From Kiloniellaceae bacterium (GTDB lineage Bacteria > Pseudomonadota > Alphaproteobacteria > Kiloniellales > J153), in assembly GCA_021776135.1 (NCBI GenBank), contig JAJFGL010000035.1:1-64000 (forward strand): 64,000 bases of DNA, read 5' to 3'. Positions 25,898-34,653 of this stretch are shown piece after piece. The notes below the pieces were generated by a model, which saw only the letters and a program-made list of their open reading frames with translations, ran no database searches and was not told where the DNA came from. Positions within the stretch are counted from its first letter, which is position 1; each line of letters begins with the position of its first letter. The translations under genes and the position numbers were made by a program.

Positions 25898-26305
25898 ATG
25901 ACCGGGATTGTCATAGGCCGCCTCGATCACCTGGTTTTAACGGTTCGCGACGTCGAGGCGAGCTTGAGGTTCTACGAAACCGTGTTGGGAATGCGCCGCG
26001 AAAGCTTTGGCGCCGGCCGGGTGGCGCTTCGTTTCGGAAGTCAGAAAATCAACCTCCACCCCTATCCCAGCGATGTCGAGATCGTGGCCAAAGATCCACG
26101 ACCCGGCACCGCAGATATTTGCTTCATCGCCGAAACGCCGCTTGAAGACGCGGCGGCGCACATCGCGGCATGTGGAGTCGAGATCGAAATGGGGCCGATA
26201 AACCGCACCGGCGCGCAAGGCCCCGTACGCTCGATTTACATCCGCGACCCCGACGGCAATCTGATCGAGGTTTCGAACTACGAGGCGGCGCGCCTCAAGG
26301 CCTGA
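25898..26305 (+). CDS. VOC-family (glyoxalase/dioxygenase fold) protein
   Basis: A 135-residue single VOC domain. It begins with the typical RLDHLVLTVRDVEASLRFYETVLGM and ends with SIYIRDPDGNLIEVSNYE, giving the metal-binding His near residue 8 and the terminal Glu. Relatives of this length include fosfomycin-type thiol transferases and lactoylglutathione lyase-like proteins; function is not decided. It follows the MFS gene by 13 bp, so it is probably in the same transcript, and overlaps metY tail-to-tail by 28 bp. Confidence 0.88.
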   Translation: MTGIVIGRLDHLVLTVRDVEASLRFYETVLGMRRESFGAGRVALRFGSQKINLHPYPSDVEIVAKDPRPGTADICFIAETPLEDAAAHIAACGVEIEMGPINRTGAQGPVRSIYIRDPDGNLIEVSNYEAARLKA

Positions 26306-27576
26306 TCCAGATCGCTCGTGATGTCGTCCAGGGTTTCCAGCCCGATGGACAGGCGCACCACGTCCGGGCCGGCGCCGGCGGCGGCGCGCTGCTCCTCGGT
26401 TAATTGCCGGTGGGTGGTCGAGGCCGGGTGCAGGATCAGCGAGCGGGTGTCGCCGATGTTGGCCAGGTGGGAAAATAGTTCGCAAGCCTCGACCGTCTTG
26501 ACGCCGCTCTCGTAGCCGCCCTTGACCCCGAAGGTGAAGACCGAGCCCGCGCCCTTGGGCAGGTATTTTTTCGCTAGATCCCGGTAGGGACTGGACTCGA
26601 GCCCGGCATAGGAAACCCAGGCAACCAACTCGTGATTTTCCAGGAAGCGGGCGACGGCAAGGGCGTTGGCGCAATGGCGTTCCATGCGCAGGGACAGGGT
26701 TTCGATGCCGAGCAAGGTCTGGAAGGCGTTCATGGGCGCCATGGTCGCGCCCAGGTCGCGCAGAGCCACGGCGTGACTGTGCAGGGTGTAGGCCATGTCG
26801 CCGAAGGATTCGGCGAAGCGCAGACCGTGATAGGCCGGCTCCGGCGCCGAGAGGCTGGGGAATTTATCGTTGGCCGCCCAATCGAAGGTGCCGCTATCGA
26901 CCACGCAGCCGCCGGTGGAGGTGCCGTTGCCCGAGAGAAACTTGGTGGTCGAGTGAACGATGAGGTCGGCGCCATATTGAAACGCCGGGCACAGGTAGGG
27001 CGTGGCCATGGTGTTATCAACGATCAGCGGGATACCGGCCTCGCGGGCGATGGCGGACAGGCTTTCCAGGTCGCTGACCACGCCGCCCGGATTGGCCAGG
27101 CTCTCCACGAAAATGGCCTTGGTCTTGGGGGTCAGGGCCCGGCGCACGTTTTCCGTCTCGTCCACGTCGGCGAAGGTGCAGCGCCAGTCGAATTTCTTGA
27201 AGGTCTTGCCGAACTGGGTGATGGAGCCGCCATAAAGCCGGTTCGAGGCGATGAAATCGTCGCCGGGGTCCATCAAGGGAAACAGCGCCATGATTTGGGC
27301 CGCGTGGCCCGAGGCGCAGGCGGTGGCGCCCCGGCCGCCTTCGAGACTGGCGATGCGTTCCTCCAGCACCGCCACAGTGGGGTTGGTCAGGCGCGAATAG
27401 ATGAAGCCGAAAGTCTGCAGGTTGAACAGCGAAGCCGCGTGATCTGTGTCGTGAAACACATAGGAGGTGTTCTGGTGAATCGGCGTCTGGCGCGCGCCGG
27501 TGACCGGTTCCGGCTGGCTGCCGGCGTGAATCATGCGGGTTTCGAAACCGAAGCCTTCCTTGCGGTCTTTACTCAT
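26278..27576 (-). CDS. metY: O-acetylhomoserine sulfhydrylase (PLP-dependent)
   Basis: A 432-residue PLP enzyme of the Cys/Met metabolism class that makes homocysteine from O-acetylhomoserine and sulfide. The N-terminus GFETRMIHAGSQPEPVTGARQTPIHQNTSYVF is diagnostic of MetY; the PLP Lys is about residue 212 in HSTTKFLSGNG. C-terminal LRLSIGLE-type motif (VVRLSIGLETLDDI) is present. Its start overlaps the stop of the CoA-binding protein gene by four bases. No SAM-II riboswitch was recognised in the leader. It ends inside the VOC gene. Confidence 0.95.
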   Translation of the reverse strand: MSKDRKEGFGFETRMIHAGSQPEPVTGARQTPIHQNTSYVFHDTDHAASLFNLQTFGFIYSRLTNPTVAVLEERIASLEGGRGATACASGHAAQIMALFPLMDPGDDFIASNRLYGGSITQFGKTFKKFDWRCTFADVDETENVRRALTPKTKAIFVESLANPGGVVSDLESLSAIAREAGIPLIVDNTMATPYLCPAFQYGADLIVHSTTKFLSGNGTSTGGCVVDSGTFDWAANDKFPSLSAPEPAYHGLRFAESFGDMAYTLHSHAVALRDLGATMAPMNAFQTLLGIETLSLRMERHCANALAVARFLENHELVAWVSYAGLESSPYRDLAKKYLPKGAGSVFTFGVKGGYESGVKTVEACELFSHLANIGDTRSLILHPASTTHRQLTEEQRAAAGAGPDVVRLSIGLETLDDITSDLDQALRRAAS

Positions 27577-28076
27577 AGGATACGGACCCTGCGGCGCCGG
27601 CTTGAGACGATACCGGAATTAAAGCCGCCCCAGGAAAGCTCGGCATGAAGGCGTCCGTACTCGATCTTGGGACAGCGGTCCATGACCACGCTCAGGCCGG
27701 CGGCCTCGGCGCGGGCGGCGGCGGCATCGTCGCGCACCCCAAGCTGCATCCAGATGACGCGGATGTTTTTGTTGTCTTTCAAGGCCAGCGCCTCGTCCAC
27801 GCTTTCCCCGGCGGCGTCGGAGGCGCGGAAAATATCGACCATGTCGAAGTCGCCCGGCACCTCCGCCAGGGTCGCGTGACAGGTCTCGCCAAGTATGTCC
27901 TGTCCGGCCGCGCGCGGGTTGACCGGAATCACCCGGTAGCCCTTTTCCTGAAGATATTTCATGGCAAAATAGCTGGGCCGGGTCCATTTAGGGCTGGCGC
28001 CAACCATGGCGATGGCGCGAACCCCGGCCAGTATGCCGCGCAGAAACTCGTCGCTGTAGGTCAGGGGCTCGCTCAT
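27573..28076 (-). CDS. CoA-binding domain protein (YccU family)
   Basis: A 167-residue cytosolic protein with a Rossmann CoA-binding fold: IAMVGASPKWTRPSYFAMKYLQEKGYRVIPVNP, then WMQLGVRDDAAAARAEAAGLSVVMDRCPKIEY. The Cys in MDRCPKIE is conserved in the family. Start set at ATG 28076, which has AGAAGG upstream; the longer frame has no ribosome site. It is translationally coupled to metY, a pairing often seen in proteobacteria, and may link CoA or acyl-CoA status to sulfur amino acid synthesis (inference). Confidence 0.9.
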   Translation of the reverse strand: MSEPLTYSDEFLRGILAGVRAIAMVGASPKWTRPSYFAMKYLQEKGYRVIPVNPRAAGQDILGETCHATLAEVPGDFDMVDIFRASDAAGESVDEALALKDNKNIRVIWMQLGVRDDAAAARAEAAGLSVVMDRCPKIEYGRLHAELSWGGFNSGIVSSRRRRVRIL

Positions 28077-28207
28077 GGGGCCTTCTATCTCCGGTCTTGG
28101 TTTGTATCCAAGCATCCCGCAGATTACGGCGCGGGGAAAGCCCCTTGGGCACTTGACAACTGTGACCCAACCCCAAGCAAGCAAAGTAAGCTACCGTATC
28201 TGACGAT

Positions 28208-30079
28208 TTACTTCTCGGGCAGCCCGGCCTTGCGTAGCGATTCCAGAATCGCCTCGCGCTCGGCCGCGTCCCGATAGGGCAGATACCGCCCAGCAATCTG
28301 CAGCGTCAGCCAGGCCGCGCCTTTGCGCGCCTTGGCCATCAGGGCCTCGGCGTCCTCCTGGCGGCCAAGCACGGCGTAAAGTCCGGCGAGCCACATCTTC
28401 GCGAAGGTGGATTTCGGAGCCCGCTCGACCCGCTTCTCGAAGGCCGCGAGCGCGTCGTCCATACGGCCCGCCATGCGATAGGCGTTTCCCGCCACGAACA
28501 GATACCAGGGCGAATAGTACGGGCTCAGGCGCATGGCCCTCTCAATCTGCTCCACGGCCTCGGCGCCCCGGCCCGCGTAAACCAGCGCCTCGGCGTAGCC
28601 CGCGACATTGGCGGAGTAGTTGGGTTCGAGCTCGAGCGATTTTTGGAACTGGTCGATCGCCAAATCGCTGTTGTTGTCCCAAGTCGCGATTGCGCCCAGC
28701 AGTGCGTAGGCGTGGGGATAGTCCGGGTTGAGTGCGATGGCCTGCTCAGCCAGTTCACGGCCCTTGCCGAAGGCTTCGCCGCGCGGCCTTTCCCAGCCGT
28801 TGATTCCGGCCCGGAAGTAGGTGAAGCCCAAATTGCAGGTGGCATCCGCGAAATTGGGGTCGGCCGCCGCGGCCGCCGTGAACAGCCGGCGCGCTTCCTG
28901 GTTGTCCGCCTTGTTGCGGTGGCGGTACATAACGAGCGCCTTGCGGAATAACTCGTAAGCCTTCTGGTTGTCGGTCTGGCGGCGCCAAATGCGCGCCTGC
29001 TCGCCCTCCGTGAGTTCGACTTCGAGGGCGGTGACCACCTCGCGCTTGAGGTCGTCCTGTAGGGCGAAGAGGTCGTCGAAGGTGCGGTCGAACTGCTCGG
29101 CCCAGACGTGGCGGCCGGAGAGCCCGTCGATGAGCTGGGCATTGACCCGCACGCGATCGCCGGTGCGTTGGATGCTGCCCTCCAGTACGTAGCGAACGCC
29201 GAACTCCTCGGCGATCTCGCGCACCTTCACCGCCTGGCCCTTGTAGGTGAAGGTCGAGTTGCGCGCGATGACGAAAAGGTTCGGAGTCTTGGAGAGCGCC
29301 GTGATGATCGCCTCAGTTGTGCCGTCGATCCAGTAGTCCTGCTCAGGGTCGCCCGAGAGGTTGTCGAAGGCTAGCACCGCGATCGACGGCTTCTCGGGCA
29401 GGGGAAAGGCATAACGCTCGATGGACGCGGGTACGATATCGGGCGACCAGGGCCGCCACCATGTAGCGATGCCGACGGCGATGAACAGCACGGCCAGGGC
29501 GGCGCCGATGGTCCGCGGGCGCGTCAAGCCCCAGCGGCGGCGCGCGGCGGCGGCGGGTGGGCGGCCGTCGATCAACACCCGGTAGGCGCGCACCGGACGC
29601 GCGATGTTCTTGACCTGCTGCTCGCCCAAGTTTTCGTAGGCCAGGTCGAGCTTGGTCTCGATCTGGTCGTAAGCCTGTTGCGAAATACAGATTCCACCTG
29701 GTTCGGCCAGGCCCTCGAGGCGCGCCGCTACGTTGACCCCGTCGCCGTAGAGGTCCTCGCCATCGATCATCACGTCTCCGAGGTGGACACCGATCCGCAA
29801 TTCGATCCGCCGATCCTTGGGTACCTCGCGATTGCGCACATGCATTTCGCGCTGGATCTCGGCCGCGCACGCGACCGCGTCCACGACGCTGGCGAACTCA
29901 ACCAGCGTCCCATCGCCCATCAGCTTAACGATACGTCCGTGACGATCGGCGATCGCCGGATCGATCAATTGCTCGCGGTGGGTCTTGAGCGCGGCCAAGG
30001 TTGCCGCCTCGTCTTGTTCCATGATGCGGCTGTAACCGACCACGTCGGCGGCAAGGATCGCAGTGAGGCGACGTTCCAT
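28208..30079 (-). CDS. Class III adenylate/guanylate cyclase with TPR domain
   Basis: A 623-residue protein. Residues 1-170 form a class III nucleotide cyclase domain (MERRLTAILAADVVGYSRIM with the metal Asp, and VKLMGDGTLVEF with the second). One membrane helix lies at about 190-206 (IGAALAVLFIAVGIATWW). Next comes a TolB-like domain (PSIAVLAFDNLSGDPEQDYWIDGTTEAIITAL), and residues 380-600 are TPR repeats. This architecture is common in alphaproteobacteria. The product nucleotide is probably cAMP but not proven. The gene is alone on its strand with a long non-coding upstream stretch. Confidence 0.92.
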   Translation of the reverse strand: MERRLTAILAADVVGYSRIMEQDEAATLAALKTHREQLIDPAIADRHGRIVKLMGDGTLVEFASVVDAVACAAEIQREMHVRNREVPKDRRIELRIGVHLGDVMIDGEDLYGDGVNVAARLEGLAEPGGICISQQAYDQIETKLDLAYENLGEQQVKNIARPVRAYRVLIDGRPPAAAARRRWGLTRPRTIGAALAVLFIAVGIATWWRPWSPDIVPASIERYAFPLPEKPSIAVLAFDNLSGDPEQDYWIDGTTEAIITALSKTPNLFVIARNSTFTYKGQAVKVREIAEEFGVRYVLEGSIQRTGDRVRVNAQLIDGLSGRHVWAEQFDRTFDDLFALQDDLKREVVTALEVELTEGEQARIWRRQTDNQKAYELFRKALVMYRHRNKADNQEARRLFTAAAAADPNFADATCNLGFTYFRAGINGWERPRGEAFGKGRELAEQAIALNPDYPHAYALLGAIATWDNNSDLAIDQFQKSLELEPNYSANVAGYAEALVYAGRGAEAVEQIERAMRLSPYYSPWYLFVAGNAYRMAGRMDDALAAFEKRVERAPKSTFAKMWLAGLYAVLGRQEDAEALMAKARKGAAWLTLQIAGRYLPYRDAAEREAILESLRKAGLPEK

Positions 30080-30574
30080 GAATCGTCTCCTTCGATCGGA
30101 AGCCTAGCAGTTGAGGATTGGAAAATCCATGTGTTCCAAAACGATCGGCATGCCGCCTTTAGCCCGGGAAGCGAGATTGGGCGCCCAGGGGCTACGCGGC
30201 CTGGCGCCCTGCATCCTAGGCTTCATTGGGACCGGGCCGGACCGCATAAGTCCGGGGACCGGGCACCAGGATGGCTGGGCCTCGGGGGATGAGCTGAAGT
30301 AGATCAGGCGATAGAGCAAAAAAAGATCATAACAGATTGTTATAATTATATTATTTTACATGTCTTTAGGTTAACCCCATGGCAAGCAGACAGGGGGATA
30401 ATGTAATAGTCGCAGATAATGCGGCAGGCCCCGTGCGAATGGAACCCCCCGTCCATTGGCCGTCACTGGCCCTCCTCCCGCGAGCGCGCGGGGCCACTCT
30501 TCACGGTGCTGGGAACGGCAGGCATTTGCTGATAAAAACAAGAAGAAAACTCTATAACATATTGATATATAATT
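30080..30574. other. Non-coding stretch with hairpins and an AT-rich core
   Basis: I see no credible gene here. GGGCGCC at 30179-30185 pairs with GGCGCCC at 30203-30209, and CCGGAC at 30237-30242 with GTCCGG at 30250-30255. The stretch at about 30310-30365 is AT-rich and could hold a promoter. From 30380 to 30530 the sequence returns to high GC with no recognisable protein in any frame; it may be remnant DNA. Confidence 0.5.
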
Positions 30575-31390
30575 TTATTCGTGACGCCAATTGGGATCGC
30601 GTTTTTCGATAAAGGCATCGATGCCTTCCTCGGCGTCGTGAAAGCCCATGTTGTGGGCCATGGCTTCGCTGGCGAAATCGTAAGCCTCCGTCAGTCCCAT
30701 CTCGATCTGCTTGTAGAAGGCGCGCTTACCGGTTGCGATCGCGGCCGCTGATTTGTCCAGAATCGCGGCGGCGAGTTCGGCCACGGCGGCGTCCAGTTCC
30801 GCGGCCGGGACGACCCGGTTGACCAGGCCGTAGGTTAAGGCCCGTTCGGCCGGGATGATCTCGCCCGTGAGCAGCATCTCCAGGGCGTGCTTGCGCGCCA
30901 GGTTGCGGCTCAAGGCCACGCCGGGGGTGGTGCAGAACAGGCCGGCCTTGATGCCCGAAGTGCCGAATCTGGCGTCCGCGGCGGCCACCGCCAAATCGCA
31001 AGTGGCGGTCAATTGGCAGCCCGCCGCCGTGGCGATACCATGGACCCTGGCGATCACCGGCTGGGGCAGGCGGGTCATGGAAACCATCATGCGGCTGCAG
31101 GTCTTGAACAGGGTCTCATAGTACGCCGGGCGCGGGTTGGCGCGCATCTGTTTCAGATCGTGGCCGGCGCAAAAGGCCTTACCCGCCCCGGCCAGAACCA
31201 CGACCCGGACCGAGCGGTCGGCCGCGGTTTCGTCTAAGGCCGCCTGAAGGGCCGCCATAAGCTCCTCCGACAGGGCGTTGTATTGCCTTGGGCGATTCAG
31301 GGTCAGGGTCCGGACCCCGCCTGAATCCTCGCTTAACAAGACCGGCGGCGTGGCGCTCTCGGCCGGGAGTTGCTGGGTAGTGGCGCTCAT
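30575..31390 (-). CDS. Enoyl-CoA hydratase/isomerase family protein
   Basis: About 271 residues of the crotonase fold. CoA-binding and oxyanion-hole segments are visible as VLAGAGKAFCAGHDLKQM and RVHGIATAAGCQLTATCDLAVAA, with FGTSGIKAGLFCTTPGVALSR following. The GHDL plus CTTPG form resembles ECHDC3-like members, in which the usual catalytic glutamates are not all kept, so hydratase activity is not certain. ATG 31390 has AAGGA upstream; an earlier ATG is less likely. It is divergent from a thioesterase gene, hinting at shared acyl-CoA metabolism. Confidence 0.88.
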   Translation of the reverse strand: MSATTQQLPAESATPPVLLSEDSGGVRTLTLNRPRQYNALSEELMAALQAALDETAADRSVRVVVLAGAGKAFCAGHDLKQMRANPRPAYYETLFKTCSRMMVSMTRLPQPVIARVHGIATAAGCQLTATCDLAVAAADARFGTSGIKAGLFCTTPGVALSRNLARKHALEMLLTGEIIPAERALTYGLVNRVVPAAELDAAVAELAAAILDKSAAAIATGKRAFYKQIEMGLTEAYDFASEAMAHNMGFHDAEEGIDAFIEKRDPNWRHE

Positions 31391-31509
31391 GGGATCGATC
31401 CTTATTGGGAAACACAAGTTTGGGCCTGGTGTGGCTGAACTTCAAGGGCCTGGGCGGCATGGTGCTCAGGCGCTATGAAGAAGCTTGACGGACATAAGGA
31501 CCGGCGCCC

Positions 31510-31935
31510 ATGCCCCGTATCACCAAGGCTGAAATCGACGAGATGTGCGCGCGGGCCTTGCCCTGGGTGGGGATTATGGGCCTGACCATCGAGGAGATCG
31601 GCAAGGGCACCTGCCGGGTGCGCATGGCGGGCAAGGAAGAATTCCTGCGTCCCGGCGGCACGGTCAGCGGCCCGGCGCTCATGAGCCTGGCCGACTACGC
31701 CATGTATGTGGCCGTGCTTTCGGCCATCGGGCGGGTCGAGTTGGCGGTCACCATCAACCTGAACGCCAACTTCCTGCGCCGGCCCAAGCCGGGAGATATT
31801 TTCGCCGAGAGCCGCCTGATCAAGCTGGGCAAGCGCCTGGCCTATGGCGAGGTTTCGCTTTATTCGGAGGGCGAGGCGGAGGCCGGCCCGGTCGCCCATG
31901 TCACCGCGACCTATTCGATTCCGCCGGGTGACTAG
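31510..31935 (+). CDS. PaaI-type hotdog-fold thioesterase
   Basis: A 141-residue hotdog-fold protein of the PaaI group, which hydrolyses acyl- or aryl-CoA esters. The central helix region VSGPALMSLADYAMYVAVLSAIG carries the conserved Asp, followed by TINLNANFLRRPKPGDI typical of the family. Translation starts at ATG 31510 with AAGGACC upstream. It is divergent from the enoyl-CoA hydratase gene and is followed by a 20-bp palindrome and then the ribosomal promoter. Confidence 0.9.
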   Translation: MPRITKAEIDEMCARALPWVGIMGLTIEEIGKGTCRVRMAGKEEFLRPGGTVSGPALMSLADYAMYVAVLSAIGRVELAVTINLNANFLRRPKPGDIFAESRLIKLGKRLAYGEVSLYSEGEAEAGPVAHVTATYSIPPGD

Positions 31936-31942
31936 AATGGCT

Positions 31943-31962
31943 TGCGGTATTATAATACCGCA
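31943..31962. promoter_or_regulatory. Perfect 20-bp palindrome upstream of rplM promoter
   Basis: TGCGGTATTATAATACCGCA is a perfect palindrome, 8 bp after the thioesterase stop and 34 bp before the rplM -35 element. It could be an operator or a hairpin ending the thioesterase transcript; no T-run follows on either strand, which favours a protein-binding site. Confidence 0.5.
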
Positions 31963-31996
31963 CACTTAAACACTTCATAAAAATACGCTTTTGAGA

Positions 31997-32058
31997 TTGA
32001 CAGCCCGAAGACCCTGCCTTAGAACCCGCGTGTCCGGCGCCGCCTTGGCGGCTCCGGA
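31997..32058 (+). promoter_or_regulatory. Sigma-70-type promoter and leader hairpin of rplM-rpsI
   Basis: TTGACA at 31997-32002 and TAGAAC at 32020-32025 are separated by 17 bp, a near-ideal housekeeping promoter. The transcript would start near 32032. It would immediately form a strong hairpin: TCCGG-C-GCCGCC (32033-32044), two-base loop region, GGCGGC-T-CCGGA (32047-32058), one mismatch in the stem. A leader hairpin before rplM could be an L13 autoregulatory element; that is inference. Confidence 0.65.
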
Positions 32059-32086
32059 ATGAATTCTCACAGCCTGGGTTTAAACC

Positions 32087-32551
32087 ATGAAGACCTATAG
32101 CGCCCGCCCGGCGGATATCGAGAAGAAATGGATTCTGATCGACGCCGAGGAGGTGGTTCTGGGCCGCCTGGCGGTTCAGGTCGCCAATCTTCTGCGCGGC
32201 AAGCACAAGACCACCTACACCCCGCACATGGATTGCGGCGACAACGTCATTGTCATCAACGCCGGCAAGGTCAAGCTGACCGGCAAGAAGTTGACCGACA
32301 AGATCTATTACAGGCACACCGGCCATCCGGGCGGCATCAAGCAGCGCACCGCCGGGCAAATCCTGGAGGGCAAGCAGCCCGACCGGGTGGTGCGCAAGGC
32401 GGTCGAACGCATGGTGCCCAGCGGCCCCCTGGGCCGCCAGCAGATAAAAAATCTGCGGGTTTACGCCGGCGCCGAACACCCCCACGAGGCGCAGAACCCG
32501 AGTGTTCTCGACTTCGCCGCCCAGAACCCCAAGAACCGGAGGAGCGCCTAA
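32087..32551 (+). CDS. rplM: 50S ribosomal protein L13
   Basis: A 154-residue L13 of the large ribosomal subunit. Hallmarks are [38 protein letters not shown], and the signature region [20 protein letters not shown], followed by [13 protein letters not shown]. Length is normal for alphaproteobacteria. rpsI follows 3 bp after its stop, the usual L13-S9 operon. A sigma-70 promoter and hairpin leader lie directly upstream. No strong Shine-Dalgarno is visible before ATG 32087, consistent with structured-leader control. Confidence 0.98.
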   Translation: MKTYSARPADIEKKWILIDAEEVVLGRLAVQVANLLRGKHKTTYTPHMDCGDNVIVINAGKVKLTGKKLTDKIYYRHTGHPGGIKQRTAGQILEGKQPDRVVRKAVERMVPSGPLGRQQIKNLRVYAGAEHPHEAQNPSVLDFAAQNPKNRRSA

Positions 32552-32554
32552 ATC

Positions 32555-33052
32555 ATGGCCGAGGAAACCCAAACTCTTTCGGATCTGAGCGATCTTGGCG
32601 AGGCCGGCGGCGCGATTCCGCAGCCCCAGGCCGAGACGGAGGCGCCCGAGCCCAAGCGCGATTCCCTGGGGCGCTCCTACGCCACGGGTAAGCGTAAGGA
32701 CGCGGTCGCGCGGGTCTGGATCAAGCCCGGCTCCGGCCGAATCACCGTCAACGGCCGCGACCAGACCACGTATTTCGCCCGCCCGGTTTTGCGTATGCTC
32801 ATCGGCCAGCCCTTTTCCGCCGCCAACCGCAACGATCAATTCGATGTGGTCTGCACGGTCAAGGGCGGCGGGCTTTCCGGCCAGGCCGGCGCGGTGCGCC
32901 ACGGCATCTCCAAAGCCCTGACCTTGTACGAGCCAGAACTGCGCCCGGTACTCAAGAAGGGCGGTTTCCTGACCCGCGATTCGCGTATTGTGGAGCGCAA
33001 GAAGTACGGCAAGGCCAAGGCCCGACGAAGCTTCCAATTCTCCAAACGTTAA
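32555..33052 (+). CDS. rpsI: 30S ribosomal protein S9
   Basis: A 165-residue S9 of the small subunit; the conserved C-terminal tail ends in RRSFQFSKR, the tail that contacts P-site tRNA. The core reads [21 protein letters not shown] and [19 protein letters not shown]. The N-terminal 40 residues (rich in acidic and Pro residues) form an extension common in alphaproteobacterial S9. It ends the rplM operon before a strong terminator. Confidence 0.98.
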   Translation: MAEETQTLSDLSDLGEAGGAIPQPQAETEAPEPKRDSLGRSYATGKRKDAVARVWIKPGSGRITVNGRDQTTYFARPVLRMLIGQPFSAANRNDQFDVVCTVKGGGLSGQAGAVRHGISKALTLYEPELRPVLKKGGFLTRDSRIVERKKYGKAKARRSFQFSKR

Positions 33053-33079
33053 CCCGATTAGGGATAACCTCTGTTAAGA

Positions 33080-33108
33080 GGGGCGCCCGGACCGGGGCGC
33101 CCCTTTTT
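33080..33108 (+). terminator. Intrinsic terminator of the rplM-rpsI operon
   Basis: GGGGCGCCC at 33080-33088 pairs perfectly with GGGCGCCCC at 33095-33103 across a 6-nt loop, followed by TTTTT at 33104-33108. It lies 27 bp after the rpsI stop codon and separates it from argC. Confidence 0.92.
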
Positions 33109-33139
33109 CTTTGGCGGACGGCAAACAAGGAACGCGACC

Positions 33140-34090
33140 ATGACGGCAAAGGTATTCATCGACGGCGAGGCCGGTACCACGGGTCTGCAAATTCGCGCGC
33201 GGTTGGAACGGCGCCGCGATTTAACCCTGCTGCGCTTGGCCGATGACGCGCGCAAGGATGCGGCCGCGCGCGCCGAGATGCTGAACGCGGCCCAGGTCTC
33301 GATTCTTTGCTTGCCAGACGCGGCGGCGCGTGAGGCGGTTGCCTTGATCGAAAACCCGGATGCCCGGGTGATCGATGCCAGCTCCGCGCACCGGACCCAT
33401 GCCGATTGGGTTTACGGCCTGCCGGAATACGATACCGGGCAAGTCCGGCGCATCGCCGAGGCGAAGCGGATGACCAATCCGGGATGCTACGCCCTGACCT
33501 CGGTGGCGCTTCTTCATCCGCTGATCGCGGGCGGCCTGATACCTGCGGATCATCCAATAACTATCAATGCCGTCTCGGGATACAGCGGCGGCGGCAAGCC
33601 CTTGATCGCGCGCTTCGAAGACAAGCAAGCGCCGGACCGCATCGAGGCTGGTATCCAGGTTTACGGTCTGGGCCTCGAACACAAGCATGTGCCGGAGATA
33701 CAGGCCCATGCGGGCCTGACCCAGCGGCCCTTGTTCGTGCCCAGCGTCGGGCGCTATCGCCAGGGCATGATCGTGCAGATTCCGCTGCATCTTGGGGCGC
33801 TGCCTAGCAAGCCGGGCGCCCGCGACCTGCACGCCGCCCTGGCCCGGCATTACCAGGGCCAGCGCTTCGTCACCGTCGCGCCCCTGGCGGAGACCCTGGC
33901 CATGACCCATCTGGAGCCGGAGCTGCTAAACGGCACCAACGAACTTCGCCTGATGGTCTGCGCGAACCAAGAGGCGGGACACGCGGTGCTGATCGGTCTG
34001 GTGGATAATCTCGGCAAGGGCGCCTCCGGCCAGGCGGTGCAGAACCTGAACCTGATGCTCGGTTTGCCCGAGGCGGCGGGCCTGGAATAA
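33140..34090 (+). CDS. argC: N-acetyl-gamma-glutamyl-phosphate reductase (short type)
   Basis: A 316-residue ArgC of the shorter, type 2 form; it reduces N-acetylglutamyl phosphate to the semialdehyde in arginine synthesis. The N-terminal VFIDGEAGTTGLQIRARL is the NADP-binding region of this type, and catalytic Cys116 lies in MTNPGCYAL. His in GLEHKHVPEI completes the active site. It follows the ribosomal operon terminator, a common order in this class, and is followed after 17 bp by a carbonic anhydrase-like gene. Confidence 0.95.
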   Translation: MTAKVFIDGEAGTTGLQIRARLERRRDLTLLRLADDARKDAAARAEMLNAAQVSILCLPDAAAREAVALIENPDARVIDASSAHRTHADWVYGLPEYDTGQVRRIAEAKRMTNPGCYALTSVALLHPLIAGGLIPADHPITINAVSGYSGGGKPLIARFEDKQAPDRIEAGIQVYGLGLEHKHVPEIQAHAGLTQRPLFVPSVGRYRQGMIVQIPLHLGALPSKPGARDLHAALARHYQGQRFVTVAPLAETLAMTHLEPELLNGTNELRLMVCANQEAGHAVLIGLVDNLGKGASGQAVQNLNLMLGLPEAAGLE

Positions 34091-34107
34091 CCCCATAGGA
34101 GCGGTTC

Positions 34108-34653
34108 ATGTCCGGACACATACGGCCCTTTCGGGGATTAGTGCCGAAGATCGCCCCAGATGTCTTTATCGCCGAGACGGCGGCGGTGATCGGCGATGTT
34201 GAAATCGGCGCCGGTTCGTCCATCTGGTACGGCTGTGTCTTGCGCGCCGACATCAACAAGATCCGCATTGGCCGCAACACCAACATACAGGACGGCACCG
34301 TCATCCATTGCAATCACGACCGCCATGGCGACTACCGGGAAACCGGGGGCGGGGAGCCGGCGCTCATCGGCGACAACGTGGTGGTCGGGCACATGGCCCT
34401 CCTACACGCCTGCACGCTCGAGGATAACGCCTTCATCGGCATGAGAGCCGTGGTCATGGACCGCGCGACGGTGGAGACCGGCGCCATGGTCGCCGCCGGG
34501 GCCGTCGTCACGCCGGGCAAGCGCGTGCCCGCGGGCGAACTCTGGGCCGGCATGCCGGCGCGCCGGGTGCGCATACTGAGCGAAGAGGACCGGGCGCTAG
34601 GGCCCTATATCGCCGATCACTACAAGATGCTGGCCGCCGAGCATGGCCGCTAA
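34108..34653 (+). CDS. Gamma-class carbonic anhydrase family protein
   Basis: A 181-residue left-handed beta-helix protein with hexapeptide repeats. Metal ligands are visible in VIHCNHDRHGDY and VVGHMALLHAC, giving the three histidines of the Cam/YrdA group. Many such proteins bind zinc and some hydrate CO2; activity here is inferred. The gene has a good AGGAG before the ATG. Its last codons overlap a short basic gene by 11 bp. Confidence 0.93.
   Translation: MSGHIRPFRGLVPKIAPDVFIAETAAVIGDVEIGAGSSIWYGCVLRADINKIRIGRNTNIQDGTVIHCNHDRHGDYRETGGGEPALIGDNVVVGHMALLHACTLEDNAFIGMRAVVMDRATVETGAMVAAGAVVTPGKRVPAGELWAGMPARRVRILSEEDRALGPYIADHYKMLAAEHGR

Noticed and set aside
28077-28207. SAM-II riboswitch upstream of the CoA-binding/metY operon
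   Set aside because: The context suggests one, but the minus-strand leader lacks the conserved pseudoknot sequence and the AAGCTAAA-like segment.
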